Source of the DNA: Rotaria socialis
Lineage: Eukaryota > Rotifera > Eurotatoria > Philodinida > Philodinidae
Length of the DNA: 64,000 nucleotides
Assembly (NCBI GenBank): GCA_905331475.1
Contig: CAJNYU010003862.1
Coordinates: 1-64,000, forward strand
Direction: 5' to 3'
Shown here piece after piece: positions 1 to 11,099 of the stretch. The position numbers and the translations under genes are program-made. Positions within the stretch are counted from its first letter, which is position 1. Every line of letters begins with the position of its first letter. The notes under the pieces are model-generated. The model saw only the letters and a program-made list of their open reading frames with translations. It ran no database searches and was not told where the DNA came from.

Positions 1-15
1 TTTTCTCTTTTACAG

Positions 16-144
16 ACGACGGTATCTGCACCCCATTCGTCCAACGCTTCCCCCGTTAATGATTATGGGTTGGCGATCATCATAGGATCACGTGGCCGTG
101 ACATCTATGTTGAAGTTATTGTTTTGACTCTGCATACTGACTAA
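16..144 (+). CDS. Possible 3' terminal exon of a gene lying to the left (partial)
   Basis: A pyrimidine-rich tract ends in TACAG at 11-15. It is followed by 43 codons open in phase 0, ending in TAA at 142-144. The peptide contains NDYGLAIIIGSRGRDIYVEV and ends LTLHTD. There is no start codon, so it could only be a last exon. I do not recognise the family. The support is limited to a good acceptor and the absence of stops over 129 bases; chance is a real alternative. Confidence 0.25.
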   Translation, partial: TTVSAPHSSNASPVNDYGLAIIIGSRGRDIYVEVIVLTLHTD

Positions 145-2366
145 TGATATAATCGATACGCTATCGGATGAGTCATCCGGAACAATTAGCCGTTAGTAAC
201 TTGTTCGGGGTTATTCCATGATGGGTGATACTGTGATTTGAACACAGTACCTTGTGAATATGTGTCGAATAACATATCCACTCAACCATGGCGGCTTTGC
301 TGCGCAATATGACTAAACAAAACCCAGTAATCGAACGTGAATCAGTGAGTTAAAATAAAAAGAAATGCTTGGAAATTTCAGCTTCAATTTTCCCAGTCGA
401 TACATGATTCATGCGGTTTATTTTTCTTTTTTGTTCGTGCTATTGCGAAAAAGAAGGCTGTAAGACAACATTACGTTTTATGTTGAGTGCACGTAAGAAA
501 GCTGTTTCTATTTTGTTGAGAAGATTATTTCAGGTAAGACTTAACATAAAACTGTTTTTTAAAATTATGTATGAATCATATTCAAAAGAAAAGATGGAAG
601 AAAACACTTTTAGACATCTATTCAACAGGAACTTTCTAATTTGGAATCGAAAGTGAAATCATCCTGCTGACTTTACTTCAAATGTATTTTTAATATGATG
701 ATTGTTTGCATGAAGGCCATCTGAGGACTTCTTTAATTTTGATTTTATCTATTTACTCTTGATGCATCAGCAGTGAGTAAGTAAATAAATTCGAAGTCAA
801 AGTCAAGAAACAGCTCAGAAATCAATATATTTCAATGCATGGGTACGATCACAGTGCCACCGAGCAATAAAACTAGCAGCATCACAAAGCTAGCAGTTGC
901 AGTGACATCGGTGTCATGAATGTTCAGTAAACTAGCACCATGCATTCCTAATGGTTGGCGATTTTCATTCGTTACTATTTTTAGAAGAAAAAAAATGAGT
1001 CAAAAGTGCTGCTTTTGTTCTACGTGCCATTAATTACTCATGCGGTGAGTGGGAAATTATGTCGGTAACTGTGAATCACCGTAGTAAATACATGAAAAGT
1101 AATATGAATTATGAGTCGAATCGCTCATATTCTATTTCAAGTATTGAGTAAAAGTTGTGCAGTTCGAGAAAACAGTATATAGCATCATAGGTAATTGACT
1201 CTTATGAATATGCAAATACATGCAGTTAGAGTATCATCAACTATCTACTCATTATTTATATTCTGCTCAATATAGATTCATTTTAATATGATAAATCATG
1301 GCTTCTTGAATGAAGAAGTCAATAGACTGATCACTATTCGACATGATTGAGTATTAAATCTCATCAAAGAATATATCTTGTCGTTTGAATTTTCATTCGA
1401 ATTTTTGCTATGAACTTGGATTGAAAATAAGTATCAGGAGTAGGACAATGGTGGCATGACACTCAAAATTCAGGTTTCCCTAAGTTCATTCCTTTTTTTC
1501 ATCTTATTCAACAATCAATTAAACCGTCCAAAAATGGATAACTCTCAATATCACCGAATTAATTCATGCCTAAGAAGAATTTTATGAATGCTATTAGATT
1601 AAACTGATGATTTTAGTAGTTAGTTCAGTTTAGCGTCTTTGTTACAAGTTAAAAATAAAAATCGACGATTCATCAGTAGTATATGAAATCTTTATATTTA
1701 TAAAATAAAGATAAAGATAATCTTTATTTGTAACAATAAAGTTAAAAGAAAGAAAAAAGAAAGATTTTCTGCGGTCACTGGTAAATAGATAAATAATTTG
1801 TATAACAACAGAAAATATTGATTGCAGTTCTTGCTTATCATCACGGACATTGCAGTATGAAATAATACTAGCAAATGACGGTGAGGCATAAATCATTTAT
1901 GCAAAAAACATCTAGTGTTCAAAAGTTTTTAGCCTTGAACTTCTTAATTTTCTTCGAACTATCCGGAGAAGGCCACATTTTGGGTTTTTAAGGAAAAATA
2001 TTTTTCTTTATTCTTTATTTTATAAAGATAAAGATTATTGTTATCTTTACTTCATAAATATAAATATTTTATTTATCTTAATTTTTTTAAATATAAACGT
2101 TTTATTTATCTTTAAAAAGTACAGTAAATATAAAGTAACACCCCTAATGTGAAATGAGTCAACAAGAAAACTAATTAGAACTTGAAAGGTTCATTATTAC
2201 CTTACTAAGCAAATCTTCATTAAATACAACAACCTCTATCTAGATTTTATTTTTCAGACATACGAAAACAACGAACAAGAGACATAATTTTTTCGAAATG
2301 GGTTTGCTGTTAAATAATAGTTAATTTTTCAACGAATAGTGAACATATCTGTTTTAATTGTATTTC
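145..2366. other. Non-coding stretch upstream of the carboxypeptidase
   Basis: AT-rich sequence holding the tRNA-like relic and otherwise only short ORFs without recognisable domains. AT-rich runs with short internal similarity (ATAAAGATAAAGAT-type words) occur around 1690-1750 and 2010-2130. No gene is supported. Confidence 0.5.
222..296 (-). pseudogene. tRNA-like relic (Ser/Leu type)
   Basis: Read on the minus strand, an A-box-like TGGTTGAGTGG is followed by a TATGT/ACATA stem and then a perfect T-arm, CTGTG-TTCAAAT-CACAG, with a B-box-like loop. The 5' side (GCCGCCA) does not pair with the 3' acceptor side (TATCACC), so a functional cloverleaf does not close. I read it as a decayed tRNA or the head of a tRNA-derived SINE. 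Confidence 0.3.
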
Positions 2367-4016
2367 ATGATTGCTCAAGTGTTTATCTTCGTAGCCATAG
2401 TGAATCAAGTAGGGAGTGATTTACAGGCTAGTGATTTTTATGTCACCGGTTTGCCTTTTTTGCCAAAAGAGGCTTCTTCCATTCGTATGCATGCTGGACA
2501 TATACCTGTCAATTCGCAACATCATGGAGCCTTATTCTTCTGGCATTTTGCAAGCAAATATGCTGGAGACAAACCAAGAACAGTGATTTGGCTTAACGGA
2601 GGTCCAGGTTGCAGTAGCCTGATTGGAGCTTGGCCAGAAATCGATCCTTTCCGCTTTCAAAACAAAACTACAATAGTCGAAAATAATGGCTCTTGGCATA
2701 TGTTTACCAATCTTTTGTTCGTAGAGCAACCTGTCGGCACGGGCTTTTCCTACATTGATACAGACTCGTTTATTCATGAACTCGATGAGATGACCAATCA
2801 TTTCCTCAATTTTCTCGATCGTTACATCAAAATTTTCCCAGAACTCCTTCAAAACGATATTTATTTAGCTGGCGAATCGTTTGCTGGTCAATATGTTCCG
2901 TACATCGCACAAGCAATTCTTGCGAAACGATCGGAATTGAAATTGCTTGGTCTTCTGATTGGAAATGGTTGGATCGATCCTGCGAGCACTTATGAATCAT
3001 ATTTACCTTTTGCAGTTGCAAACAATCTAGTAGAAAATAATTCTGTACTCTATCATAATATTGCTGCTCAAACAAAAATATGTCTGCGGAGACTTTCTAA
3101 TGAAACGCATGTTTTTGAGAAAGCATGTGAATCTATCCTGTCTGAAATAATGAAGAACGGCGCAATGAATAATCATTACCCTAACAAGACAACCGGTAGA
3201 TGTGTCAACGTCTACGATGTACGATTAGACGATACTTGGCCTGCTTGTGGTACGAATTGGCCAGCGGATATTGAATATGCTACACTTTATTTGCATCGAA
3301 CAGATGTTATGTCACGTATTCATGTTGATGGTAAGAAAGCAGGATGGACTGAGTGTGCCGACTCTGTTTTTTATACATTTCGAGCATATCATTCTATACC
3401 ATCCATCAAACTATTGCCTGATTTACTCCGACAAATTCCAATTGTACTTTACAGTGGTGAACGGGACTTTATTTGTAATCACTGGGGAACAGAGAGAATG
3501 ATGGATGCTATGACTTGGAATAATCGTACTGGTTTTGATCTTGGAAATAAAACATTAGCTCCACTAGAGCCATGGATAGTAGACGATGAACCTGCAGGTC
3601 TTATTCGGACTGCACGTAATTTGACTTATATTCTATTCTACAATGCTAGTCACATGGTGCCCTATGATTATGCACGTCGATCGAGTGCTATGCTACACCA
3701 ATTCATAAAATTGAACTTGTTATCTGATTCAGATAAAACAACGAAAAAAAACAATGTTGAAACGATGAATCTGAAAAAAAGTCGCGCTGGTTTGATTGCA
3801 CTTGCTTTAATCATAACTACCATAATTCTTATTGGTCTTACTTCATTCTTTGTATGCAAACGTCAGCAGATTCGCATGCACCTACCGGTTAACACAACTC
3901 GTGTATTGTGGTCGACTCGTTGTCGCGATGTTGATCTACAGCCATTAGTAGTGTGCTCACTTCTAGTTGAATCAAAAGAAAATGTTGATGGATCAGATTG
4001 CTCAACACTTGTCTAA
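2367..4016 (+). CDS. KEX1-like serine carboxypeptidase, single-pass membrane protein
   Basis: A 549-aa serine carboxypeptidase (peptidase family S10), expected to remove C-terminal, often basic, residues from peptides in the secretory or Golgi pathway. The start is the ATG at 2367; the reading frame opens a little earlier with TTG at 2358. Visible parts: signal peptide at about 1-17; substrate-binding WLNGGPGCSS at about 75-84; catalytic Ser171 in GESFAGQY; Asp367 in GERDFICNH; His429 in NASHMVPYD; several N-glycosylation sequons; and a C-terminal membrane span at about 475-497 followed by a short cytosolic tail. This architecture, including the tail anchor and the YDVRLDDT region, matches fungal Kex1 better than lysosomal cathepsin A. 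It is a single exon, unlike most genes here, which fits horizontal acquisition (inference). Vitellogenic-like carboxypeptidases are the alternative. Confidence 0.9.
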   Translation: MIAQVFIFVAIVNQVGSDLQASDFYVTGLPFLPKEASSIRMHAGHIPVNSQHHGALFFWHFASKYAGDKPRTVIWLNGGPGCSSLIGAWPEIDPFRFQNKTTIVENNGSWHMFTNLLFVEQPVGTGFSYIDTDSFIHELDEMTNHFLNFLDRYIKIFPELLQNDIYLAGESFAGQYVPYIAQAILAKRSELKLLGLLIGNGWIDPASTYESYLPFAVANNLVENNSVLYHNIAAQTKICLRRLSNETHVFEKACESILSEIMKNGAMNNHYPNKTTGRCVNVYDVRLDDTWPACGTNWPADIEYATLYLHRTDVMSRIHVDGKKAGWTECADSVFYTFRAYHSIPSIKLLPDLLRQIPIVLYSGERDFICNHWGTERMMDAMTWNNRTGFDLGNKTLAPLEPWIVDDEPAGLIRTARNLTYILFYNASHMVPYDYARRSSAMLHQFIKLNLLSDSDKTTKKNNVETMNLKKSRAGLIALALIITTIILIGLTSFFVCKRQQIRMHLPVNTTRVLWSTRCRDVDLQPLVVCSLLVESKENVDGSDCSTLV

Positions 4017-5513
4017 CTCATGTCAAATATTTCAGAATGCTTCGTTTTTTGCGATTCTCTTCTGATTATTTTAATGTATAAAATATACTATGTGATACCG
4101 GTTACATAGGGAGTGTGGTGTAGGTGGGTGTGCAAATCTTGGGAGACAAATAAAATTTAATTTAATTAAATAAAAGTTTGATTGATGTAATAAAGGACGG
4201 GCGTGGATATGCTAGCAAAAACGGCCCTATTTGAAAGGCATAGTGAAACCCCTATTAACTATACATAGTTCGAAAAGAAATGAATAGAAAACGATGAACC
4301 CATAAAAAAATTCTGCAAATCTTTCGCTTTTTTCCTACGAACTAAGTGATATCTCTTACGCGGCTTATCTAAGAAGTACTATATAGAGGAGAACTTGACT
4401 ATCTATTGAACTAAAAAGTTGTTATTTGATACCCTCATTATATATCATTGGATGCAGCACAAAATTCTGAATAAAACAACTGTAAAAACACTTGCTTCAA
4501 AAAAGCTTGGGCAAGGGATGCACATAGGACGACTAAAAAATAGCATAGGCTTTTTCGTCTAGAATTATGATAGTCGTCTGCTATGGGTCTCAGCATTAGA
4601 AATAGGCAGTGATGTGATTTTTGTTATGAATTGATGCATGAATAGAAAGCGTTACATTAATTACAGACGATTGTACTTAAGCCACAATTGATTCAGTTCA
4701 ATCGAAGATTTTAAATGTTTGTTTACATAGCCAAAACAATAATTAACTTTTCATTGTCTAACCTAGATGTTATTAGAGCTTTACTCGAATACGATATGTT
4801 ACGCGAAATACAAGTGTTGCGTTTCTTAAAATATGGACCCTCATAAAAAGTGAATGATCGTTCTAGGAATCTAATACAAGCCGGTTTCCTCTGAAGGTTA
4901 TTATGTTTTACTGGAATCAAAACAATTTTTCTTGTCGCCATGAATCAAACAAGTAATCCTTCCATCTATCTACCAATGAAAATAGACGAATGTGAAAATT
5001 AGTTATGGTAAATTTCATCACTACGAGAACTTTATCAATCAGTACCAGCTTGTTTCTACAGAAAGCTTTCGATATACCGTTAAATTATCTAAATGACTCA
5101 TTATCTCTTGTGGACTAAATAGATAGTTTGTTCAGCTATAAATCATCGGCACTGCACGTGACATTACAGCAGAGATTTTGTGACGAATAGAATCGATCAC
5201 TTTAAAAAGAACTCGCCTGCTTTATCGGTTTCCTTGATTTACATCCCTTCGAGAGAATAAAATTCTGAACAGGATTTTCTTTTTTTCGTTCAAATTCAGT
5301 TTGAGCAATAACATAAAATTGTTTGATTTTAAATAATATTTGAAGAACATATTGAGAGGTAAAACAGAAAACGTATATTCTATTTACATGCATTGAATAA
5401 CATAGATGCCAATAATGTTTTCGTTTTTTATCTTTTGTTCAAATTAATCTCGATGGATAGAAAGAGAGAAAGTAGAAAAAAATGATGCGCCAAACAACAG
5501 AACTATAAAAAAA
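4017..5513. other. Intergenic, no feature seen
   Basis: AT-rich sequence after the carboxypeptidase. Short ORFs at 4723-4941 and 5202-5393 have no signal peptide, domain or splice context and are not supported as genes. Confidence 0.5.
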
Positions 5514-7403
5514 ATGAGCGTTAGTTCATTTGAAATGTTTGGTTATTTATCTCCAATTGATATTCTTCAATCATTGTTTTTATTGACAAAACGTTTATCA
5601 AGAATTATATCAAATGAATATTTATGGCACATTCATATTGGTGATACAACAATGGCATTAACGATGTTTAATGATCAATGTCAAAGTATATTGGCATTAA
5701 TAGGAGGTCGGGTTGTCTCGCTACGTGTAACATTAATTGATGTTATTGGTGGATGGACACTCGTTTCATCTTCTCTTCAATATCATCCAACAACATTGCT
5801 TCATCGTCTACATTTGATCGATATTAAACCACATGGATTTAATAAATTATTGCGTAATCGGTTAATACAATAATTACATACTTTATTAGTTGATGTGACA
5901 TCTTCTAACCCATTTAATTATCTTCAAGTTGAAGGAATTTATCTAGTTAAGGTAGAAAAAAAGAACTACTTCAATTCGTTTCTTTATGGAATTCTGATTT
6001 TTTTCTGTTGCCAAAACGCTTATTAATATAACGATTTATAAAATCTAATTTTTAATTTAATAATAAGTGTGTTCAAGAATGCCTCTTCTAAAACTTTGTC
6101 GACTGTCTGTTGATTATGACGATAACAATGCTAATCAAATAGAAAACAATTCATTAGGATATCAAATAACGTTACAGAATTTATTAAATCCAAGTCATCT
6201 TCGTACATTAGCTATTGATATACGCGCACATCACGTTTTCTTGAGCGTTTATTATTATGCATACCATTTATCGAGAATCTTTCTTTTGGTATAAAAGATC
6301 TATATAGTAATGAGTATGATATACATGATATAAAATTGCAATACTACTATTATTGATGCTCGTCTTCTTCGATACCTATCTCGTCTATGTATAAATTGTA
6401 TGAATAGCCTATGTTTTCATCGAATCATTACATGCAATTATCATCGGTGTTCAGCCAACTTTGCCATTTTTCATTAAAATTAAAAGCATTTACATCAATT
6501 TCTGATCCATTAGTTATATCCGGCGACATTATTCAACAATTGTACATTGATCGTCTTCAACCAATGGTAACTTACATTTTTAATCTATTATTATACGCTA
6601 CGGACACTTTTGAAGAAAAAAGAATTTTCAATTCCCTTTTTAAAGTTCCATTTATTCAACGACAGCAACCGAGAGTATTCATTCAAGAACTTAATGATCG
6701 AGAGATTGGTCCTACATATCATTGTTTTAGGATGGCTTATAACGTATACACACTAGAAATTTTTGATGATTGTGGAATTTTATTTCGCCCAATTTTAAAT
6801 AATCATAATCTTACAACTCTAATCAATCAACAAGTAATGATTTTTACTTCTATTTTAAAAGAAATGTCTCAATGAAATTATTTGTGTAAATTTTATTTGA
6901 ACCAATGTTCATATTTTCTTGTAAGAAAATCTTTCTACAAAATTTAATGTAGAAAGGAAAAAATTGTGAAGATTTAAACTTACAAGATAACTAAAAAAAT
7001 TATTTTTCGTTAAGATAAATCATATTTTCTATTGATTAGATTAAATCATTGGAAATCTTCGATATAACATGGACATTGCAAAATGCTCAACGAATTCGCA
7101 CATTATTGTCGAATCGATTATCTAACTTGAAGAAACTTTCATTTAATATTTGTGATGCATATCGTCGGTGGAAATGGAAACCATCTTGTATTGTTGACGG
7201 GAAAAATAAATTCGCAAAACGAATTGTTACTCCTATTTATCTGCTTGTTAATAAATTACAAAAACTTGTTTCGCTACGCATTGGCTTTTCCAATTCCGAA
7301 TTTCATGATACATCTTGTTTCCCACATTTAATTCGACAACAATTACATCAATACCATTTCAATTACGACTTTCGTCCAATGCAATTGAACTGTGACTTTA
7401 ATA
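5514..7403 (+). pseudogene. Broken F-box/LRR-like gene of a rotifer-type family
   Basis: Four fragments in one direction read as a single family: 5514-5950, 6067-6293, 6411-6874 and 7049-7403. The first begins with an F-box-like segment (FGYLSPIDILQS, RLSRIISNEYLWHIHIG) and runs into a TAA at 5871-5873. The same frame then continues with plausible protein (LHTLLVDVTSSNP) to an intron-like GTAGAA at 5952. Later fragments carry family-like patches such as QQLYIDRLQPMVTYIF and EIFDITWTLQNAQRIRTL, each separated by stops or frame changes. The last fragment is cut at 7403 by a fold-back element. Family membership is from memory of many similar bdelloid proteins and is uncertain; decay itself is directly visible. 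Confidence 0.6.
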
Positions 7404-8045
7404 ACGGGTGGCCCATGAAAAATGGCGGTCTCATTATTTACTCAATATCTTTTTTGCTCTTCACTGATTTGAACTGAACATTTTCCCAAAAGATTCAGCA
7501 TTCAATTCTCTACAAACTCATGTGTAAAAGATTTTTTAAAACTAGAAAACAGCTAAGTGCTAAAACGAAGAAAAAAGGTTAAAAAATCTTCAACTTTCAA
7601 GCTCAACATACATTAACATTTGAAGTATTTTTCGACAATTTCTACGCAGGCTTAAGTTACGAGAGAAATATTTTCTGGTATTTTCAAGTACGCTCTTTTT
7701 CGATATCTTTGAAAAACATTTCTTTAAAAGTGGTCTTCGCCTATTAAATCGATATTTTCTGAAAACTCGTCCATAACGCCTTAATTTCGGTTTACAAGAA
7801 AGTCTACTGCAAACGAAACTTTGCATCACTNGTTAATGTATGTTGAGCTTGAAAGTTGAAGATTTTTTAACCTTTTTTCTTCGTTTTAGTACTTAGCCGT
7901 TTTGTAGTTTTAAAAAATCTTTTACACATGAGTTTGTAGAGAATTGAATGCTGAATCTTTTGGGAAAATGTTCAGTTCAAATCAATGAAGAGCAAAAAAG
8001 ATATTGAGTAAATAATGAGACCGCCATTTTTTATGGGCCACCCGT
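7404..8045. mobile_element. Fold-back / MITE-like element with 214-bp terminal inverted repeats
   Basis: Arms 7404-7617 and 7832-8045 are inverted copies, with only about five mismatches noticed across 214 bases. They begin ACGGGTGGCCCAT and end ATGGGCCACCCGT. The direct repeat TAATA flanks both ends (7399-7403 and 8046-8050) and looks like a 5-bp target duplication. The middle (7618-7831) is also 214 bases long and has no convincing ORF. A single N at 7831 sits exactly at the inner edge of the right arm, so the junction was difficult to assemble. It interrupts the F-box-like pseudogene. I could not assign a superfamily. Confidence 0.75.
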
Positions 8046-8050
8046 TAATA

Positions 8051-9626
8051 CATTAATTATGCTAATGTATTTTGTTGTTGTAAATTCTTGATATTTGCAT
8101 ATGAATTAAATTGAAAGTTTGAAATTGAACTAATTTTTCTTGACTAATTTTAACACACAATCAATATTCGCTATATTGAAGGAGATAAGATTGCCGAACA
8201 AAAACAAACAACGCTTTCAATCATTTTTCTTTTCCATGAATAAATGTATCTTCACGAAATTTACTTTTATTTGATACAACTGATGGAACTACAGTGTTGC
8301 TTCATGAAATGAAAGTAGGTTATAATAACCTTTAGAATTAGGACAAACAAATAGTTAGGTCAGTCAAAAAGTACTGACAGTGACGCCTTGATGCCTGATA
8401 GTAAGCTGAAGGAGAATTTCTTTTAGTATGAAACAACAGAGAAAAAAACGCTCTATCTTTCTATGGTATTTGGTCATTCTTTAGTTAATATTATTCTATG
8501 GGTGTACGGCCATTATTTCAAATAGAAGACATGATAAATTTTATATCAAATGAAAGCCCATCAAAAATGGACTGGACGCGGTGGGACGATGTAGTGACGG
8601 TGTGCTGCGAAATTTCGCGGTTCCTCGCCTCTTGACAACATTGAGCTTTTTAACATTTTTTTCTTACATTGTTACTTTTCTATTTCGAAACTCTATCTCA
8701 ATATATAGAGTAGAATATAAACAATAACATGACTATAAGACATTTAAATGGGCTCAGTTTTTGATTGATAGTAGAACTCTGCTCAAAAAACGTTTTTTGT
8801 TGGAATAAGGCAAGTATAAATCCTGCACTGTGAAATATTTTAGTTCATGTCAGAAAAGCAGCTTCACTAGTTATCGAGAAAGAAATATATATATGAGCCA
8901 GTCCATCTAAGTCACGGCGTGACATGCTCCGTTGATGTCGTCCGATTTTGTTCAATTTAATACATGTTGTAGAGGTAAGAGTTCTAAAAATTATGACGCC
9001 AACCGTTTGAAAAAATATTGTTCCGTTGTTGAGATGTTTGCACTTTTCTGAGGGTACTATCGTCAAAAAAGGTCATTTTGGGTGATTTTTGTGACATCGA
9101 TATCTCATCAAGGGTATATGCAATTTAATTGAAATTTTTACTGTGAATAGGTATCATGATTTTGTATTTCCAGGAAAAAAATGCGCTTAAATAAGTGCAG
9201 TATTGGTGAGTTGCCAAATATCGCCAGGTAAACGGCAAAATGGCTAATTTTTGGTATTTTGTACACTTACGTATCTCATGAATGGATCGTACCAGAGGGT
9301 TGAAACCTTGGCTATAGAGAGGTTTCATTGTGTACATAGTCCGCTAAAAGAAATCAGCTACCTACATAATTCCAATCACTGTGGAGACCCGCCAAAAAAT
9401 CGTGATTTTGGCCAAAGCCACGACTTTGAGAGACTCAAATTTCCCCAAACTATGGATTGTCTAGAAGCTGGATACATGTAGGTTTATAGTACTCACCGAG
9501 TTCTACAACATTATGAAAAAATTAGCCTGGGATCTCAAAGAATAGTCTCAGGGAACTAATCGAAAAATACGTAAAGAAACGAGTACTTTTTCTATAGGAA
9601 ACGGATCTGATATCACGCAAAAATTT
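8051..9626. other. Intergenic, no gene seen
   Basis: AT-rich sequence with only short unsupported ORFs on either strand. Nothing resembles a domain or a spliced exon. Confidence 0.45.
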
Positions 9627-9924
9627 CTCATAGAGCTGCATCATATCAAATAAATTATACCTAGCGTAAATCAGCATTCGACCCTCTATCACTCTGCATA
9701 AAAATATCCTTTGAAAAGGAAAAACTAATATTTTCAAAACATTTCCGTGCACCCTCCAGACGTCTTCAGCTACTCTCTTTTCAGAAGATCGCCCTACCCC
9801 CTAGGAGAATGTTTTGAAAATATTAGTTTTTCCTTTTCAAAGGATATTTTTATGCAGGTTGATAGAGGGTCGAACGCTGATCTACACTAGGTATAATTTA
9901 TCTGATACGATGCAGCTCTACGAG
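9627..9924. repeat. Imperfect inverted repeat (arms about 117 bp, spacer about 63 bp)
   Basis: The left arm 9627-9744 contains GCATAAAAATATCCTTTGAA and the right arm 9808-9924 contains its reverse complement. The arms agree at roughly nine positions in ten by eye. The short ORFs on both strands here share MKILVFPFQRIFLCR-type peptides only because of this inversion. It could form a large hairpin or be a relic of a fold-back element; no target duplication was found. Confidence 0.7.
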
Positions 9925-10688
9925 TTTGCAACGCTAGTCAAAAATTCAGTCTATTCGACGAAACGAAGTATTGACATATTTTTTGCTTTTGTCTCATATT
10001 ACTATTTATAGCGTATTCTGTATATCAGAAAATGTCCTTAATAGAAAACAATCTGTCTCAAGAGGAAAACATTTGAAGAAAACAAAACGCAATGAATAGA
10101 ATGTTTATGAAAGTGTATTCAAGTTAGTTCTCAGTTTTACTAGTGCAAAATACATAATCACTTAAAGCTCTCATGTTTTGATGTGATTAACATTAATTTT
10201 ATAAATAAATTCGCCTTTTTCGGACAAAGACTTGAGATAATCAATCGTTTGTGAAACTTGAATACACTTCCAATTTGTTTTTGTCTGGGGACAAGCTTCG
10301 AAATCTATTCTTTATGCGATTTTGCTTTTGAAAATATTGATTGGATAACAAATGGCATTTGTGAACAAAAAACAAAAGCTATGAGTTGACAACTCGCTTT
10401 TCTTGTTTTAATTCAATCATTTTCGTATAAAAAGAATAGGACGACCCTACTTATTAATATTTATTATCTATTGGAAATATTCTTGCTTATAATTTACAAA
10501 CTCTCCGATAGAAAATTCAGTTATATCTATTGAAGATTTTTATCGAGTTAGTTAGATTATGATTTTATGAGAAAAGAAAGCAACGTGCACAGAAAGAAAA
10601 GCAAGAGAGAGAGAGAGAGAGATGCAAAGCAAAAAAGAATCCTAAGAGAGAATCATATATGTTGCTCGATTGTTCGCAAAACTTGAAC

Positions 10689-10744
10689 ACGTCAAAAAAG
10701 ATTAACATATTCGTAAGCGAAGATCTTTTCTCTAAAAATTTATT
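10689..10744 (+). promoter_or_regulatory. Conserved leader upstream of neuropeptide gene 1
   Basis: The sequence ATTAACATATTCGTAAGCG followed by a T-rich stretch and then the ATG is nearly identical at 20112-20156 in the paralogue, more so than much of the coding region. It is probably 5' UTR or core promoter. The role is inferred from conservation only. Confidence 0.4.
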
Positions 10745-11089
10745 ATGAATCGTTTTTGTTCGATTTTTATACTTGTATTACTTTTCAATCGATATTGTTA
10801 TTCATTCACTATTCCGTATATTGATCAAAACAAAAAAGAAACATTACCATTAAGTGGCTCGAACTCACAAGATGTTATCAAATCATTGGTAAACGAGAAG
10901 AATGACCAAGATTCATATGTTAACATATTGTGTACAGTTTATGGTGTATGTTTGGATAACGATCAACAATATAATTTCAATCGGAGACCAAAAGCTAAAC
11001 GACTTACGATGAGTGTATTTCATGGATTTCCGAAATTTGGTAAACGTGAATTCAGATCAGCATTTGCTGGTTTTTCAAAATTCGGTTGA
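10745..11089 (+). CDS. Neuropeptide precursor 1 (PKF/SKF-amide type)
   Basis: A 114-aa single-exon preprohormone. It has an N-terminal signal peptide (about 1-20), an acidic/polar spacer, a two-cysteine motif CTVYGVC at 63-69, and two predicted amidated peptides at the C-terminus. Cleavage after the Lys-Arg at 85-86 and at Gly-Lys-Arg 99-101 would release LTMSVFHGFPKF-amide. The rest, EFRSAFAGFSKF followed by a terminal Gly, gives a second 12-residue amidated peptide. Gly as the amide donor and dibasic sites follow standard neuropeptide processing. By my count it is 66/114 identical, without gaps, to the paralogue at 20157. I do not recognise the peptide family; it is loosely RFamide-like in having a basic-Phe-amide end. 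Confidence 0.85.
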   Translation: MNRFCSIFILVLLFNRYCYSFTIPYIDQNKKETLPLSGSNSQDVIKSLVNEKNDQDSYVNILCTVYGVCLDNDQQYNFNRRPKAKRLTMSVFHGFPKFGKREFRSAFAGFSKFG

Positions 11090-11099
11090 AATCCCAATC

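Noticed and set aside
2532-3859. Minus-strand and other-frame ORFs inside the carboxypeptidase
   Set aside because: Overlap an intact, domain-supported gene and lack any domain of their own.
7590-7829. 79-aa minus ORF in the centre of the fold-back element
   Set aside because: Lys/Arg-rich low-information frame with no transposase motif.
9522-10011. Similar small ORFs on opposite strands (MKILVFPFQRIFLCR)
   Set aside because: The resemblance comes from the inverted repeat, not from two genes.
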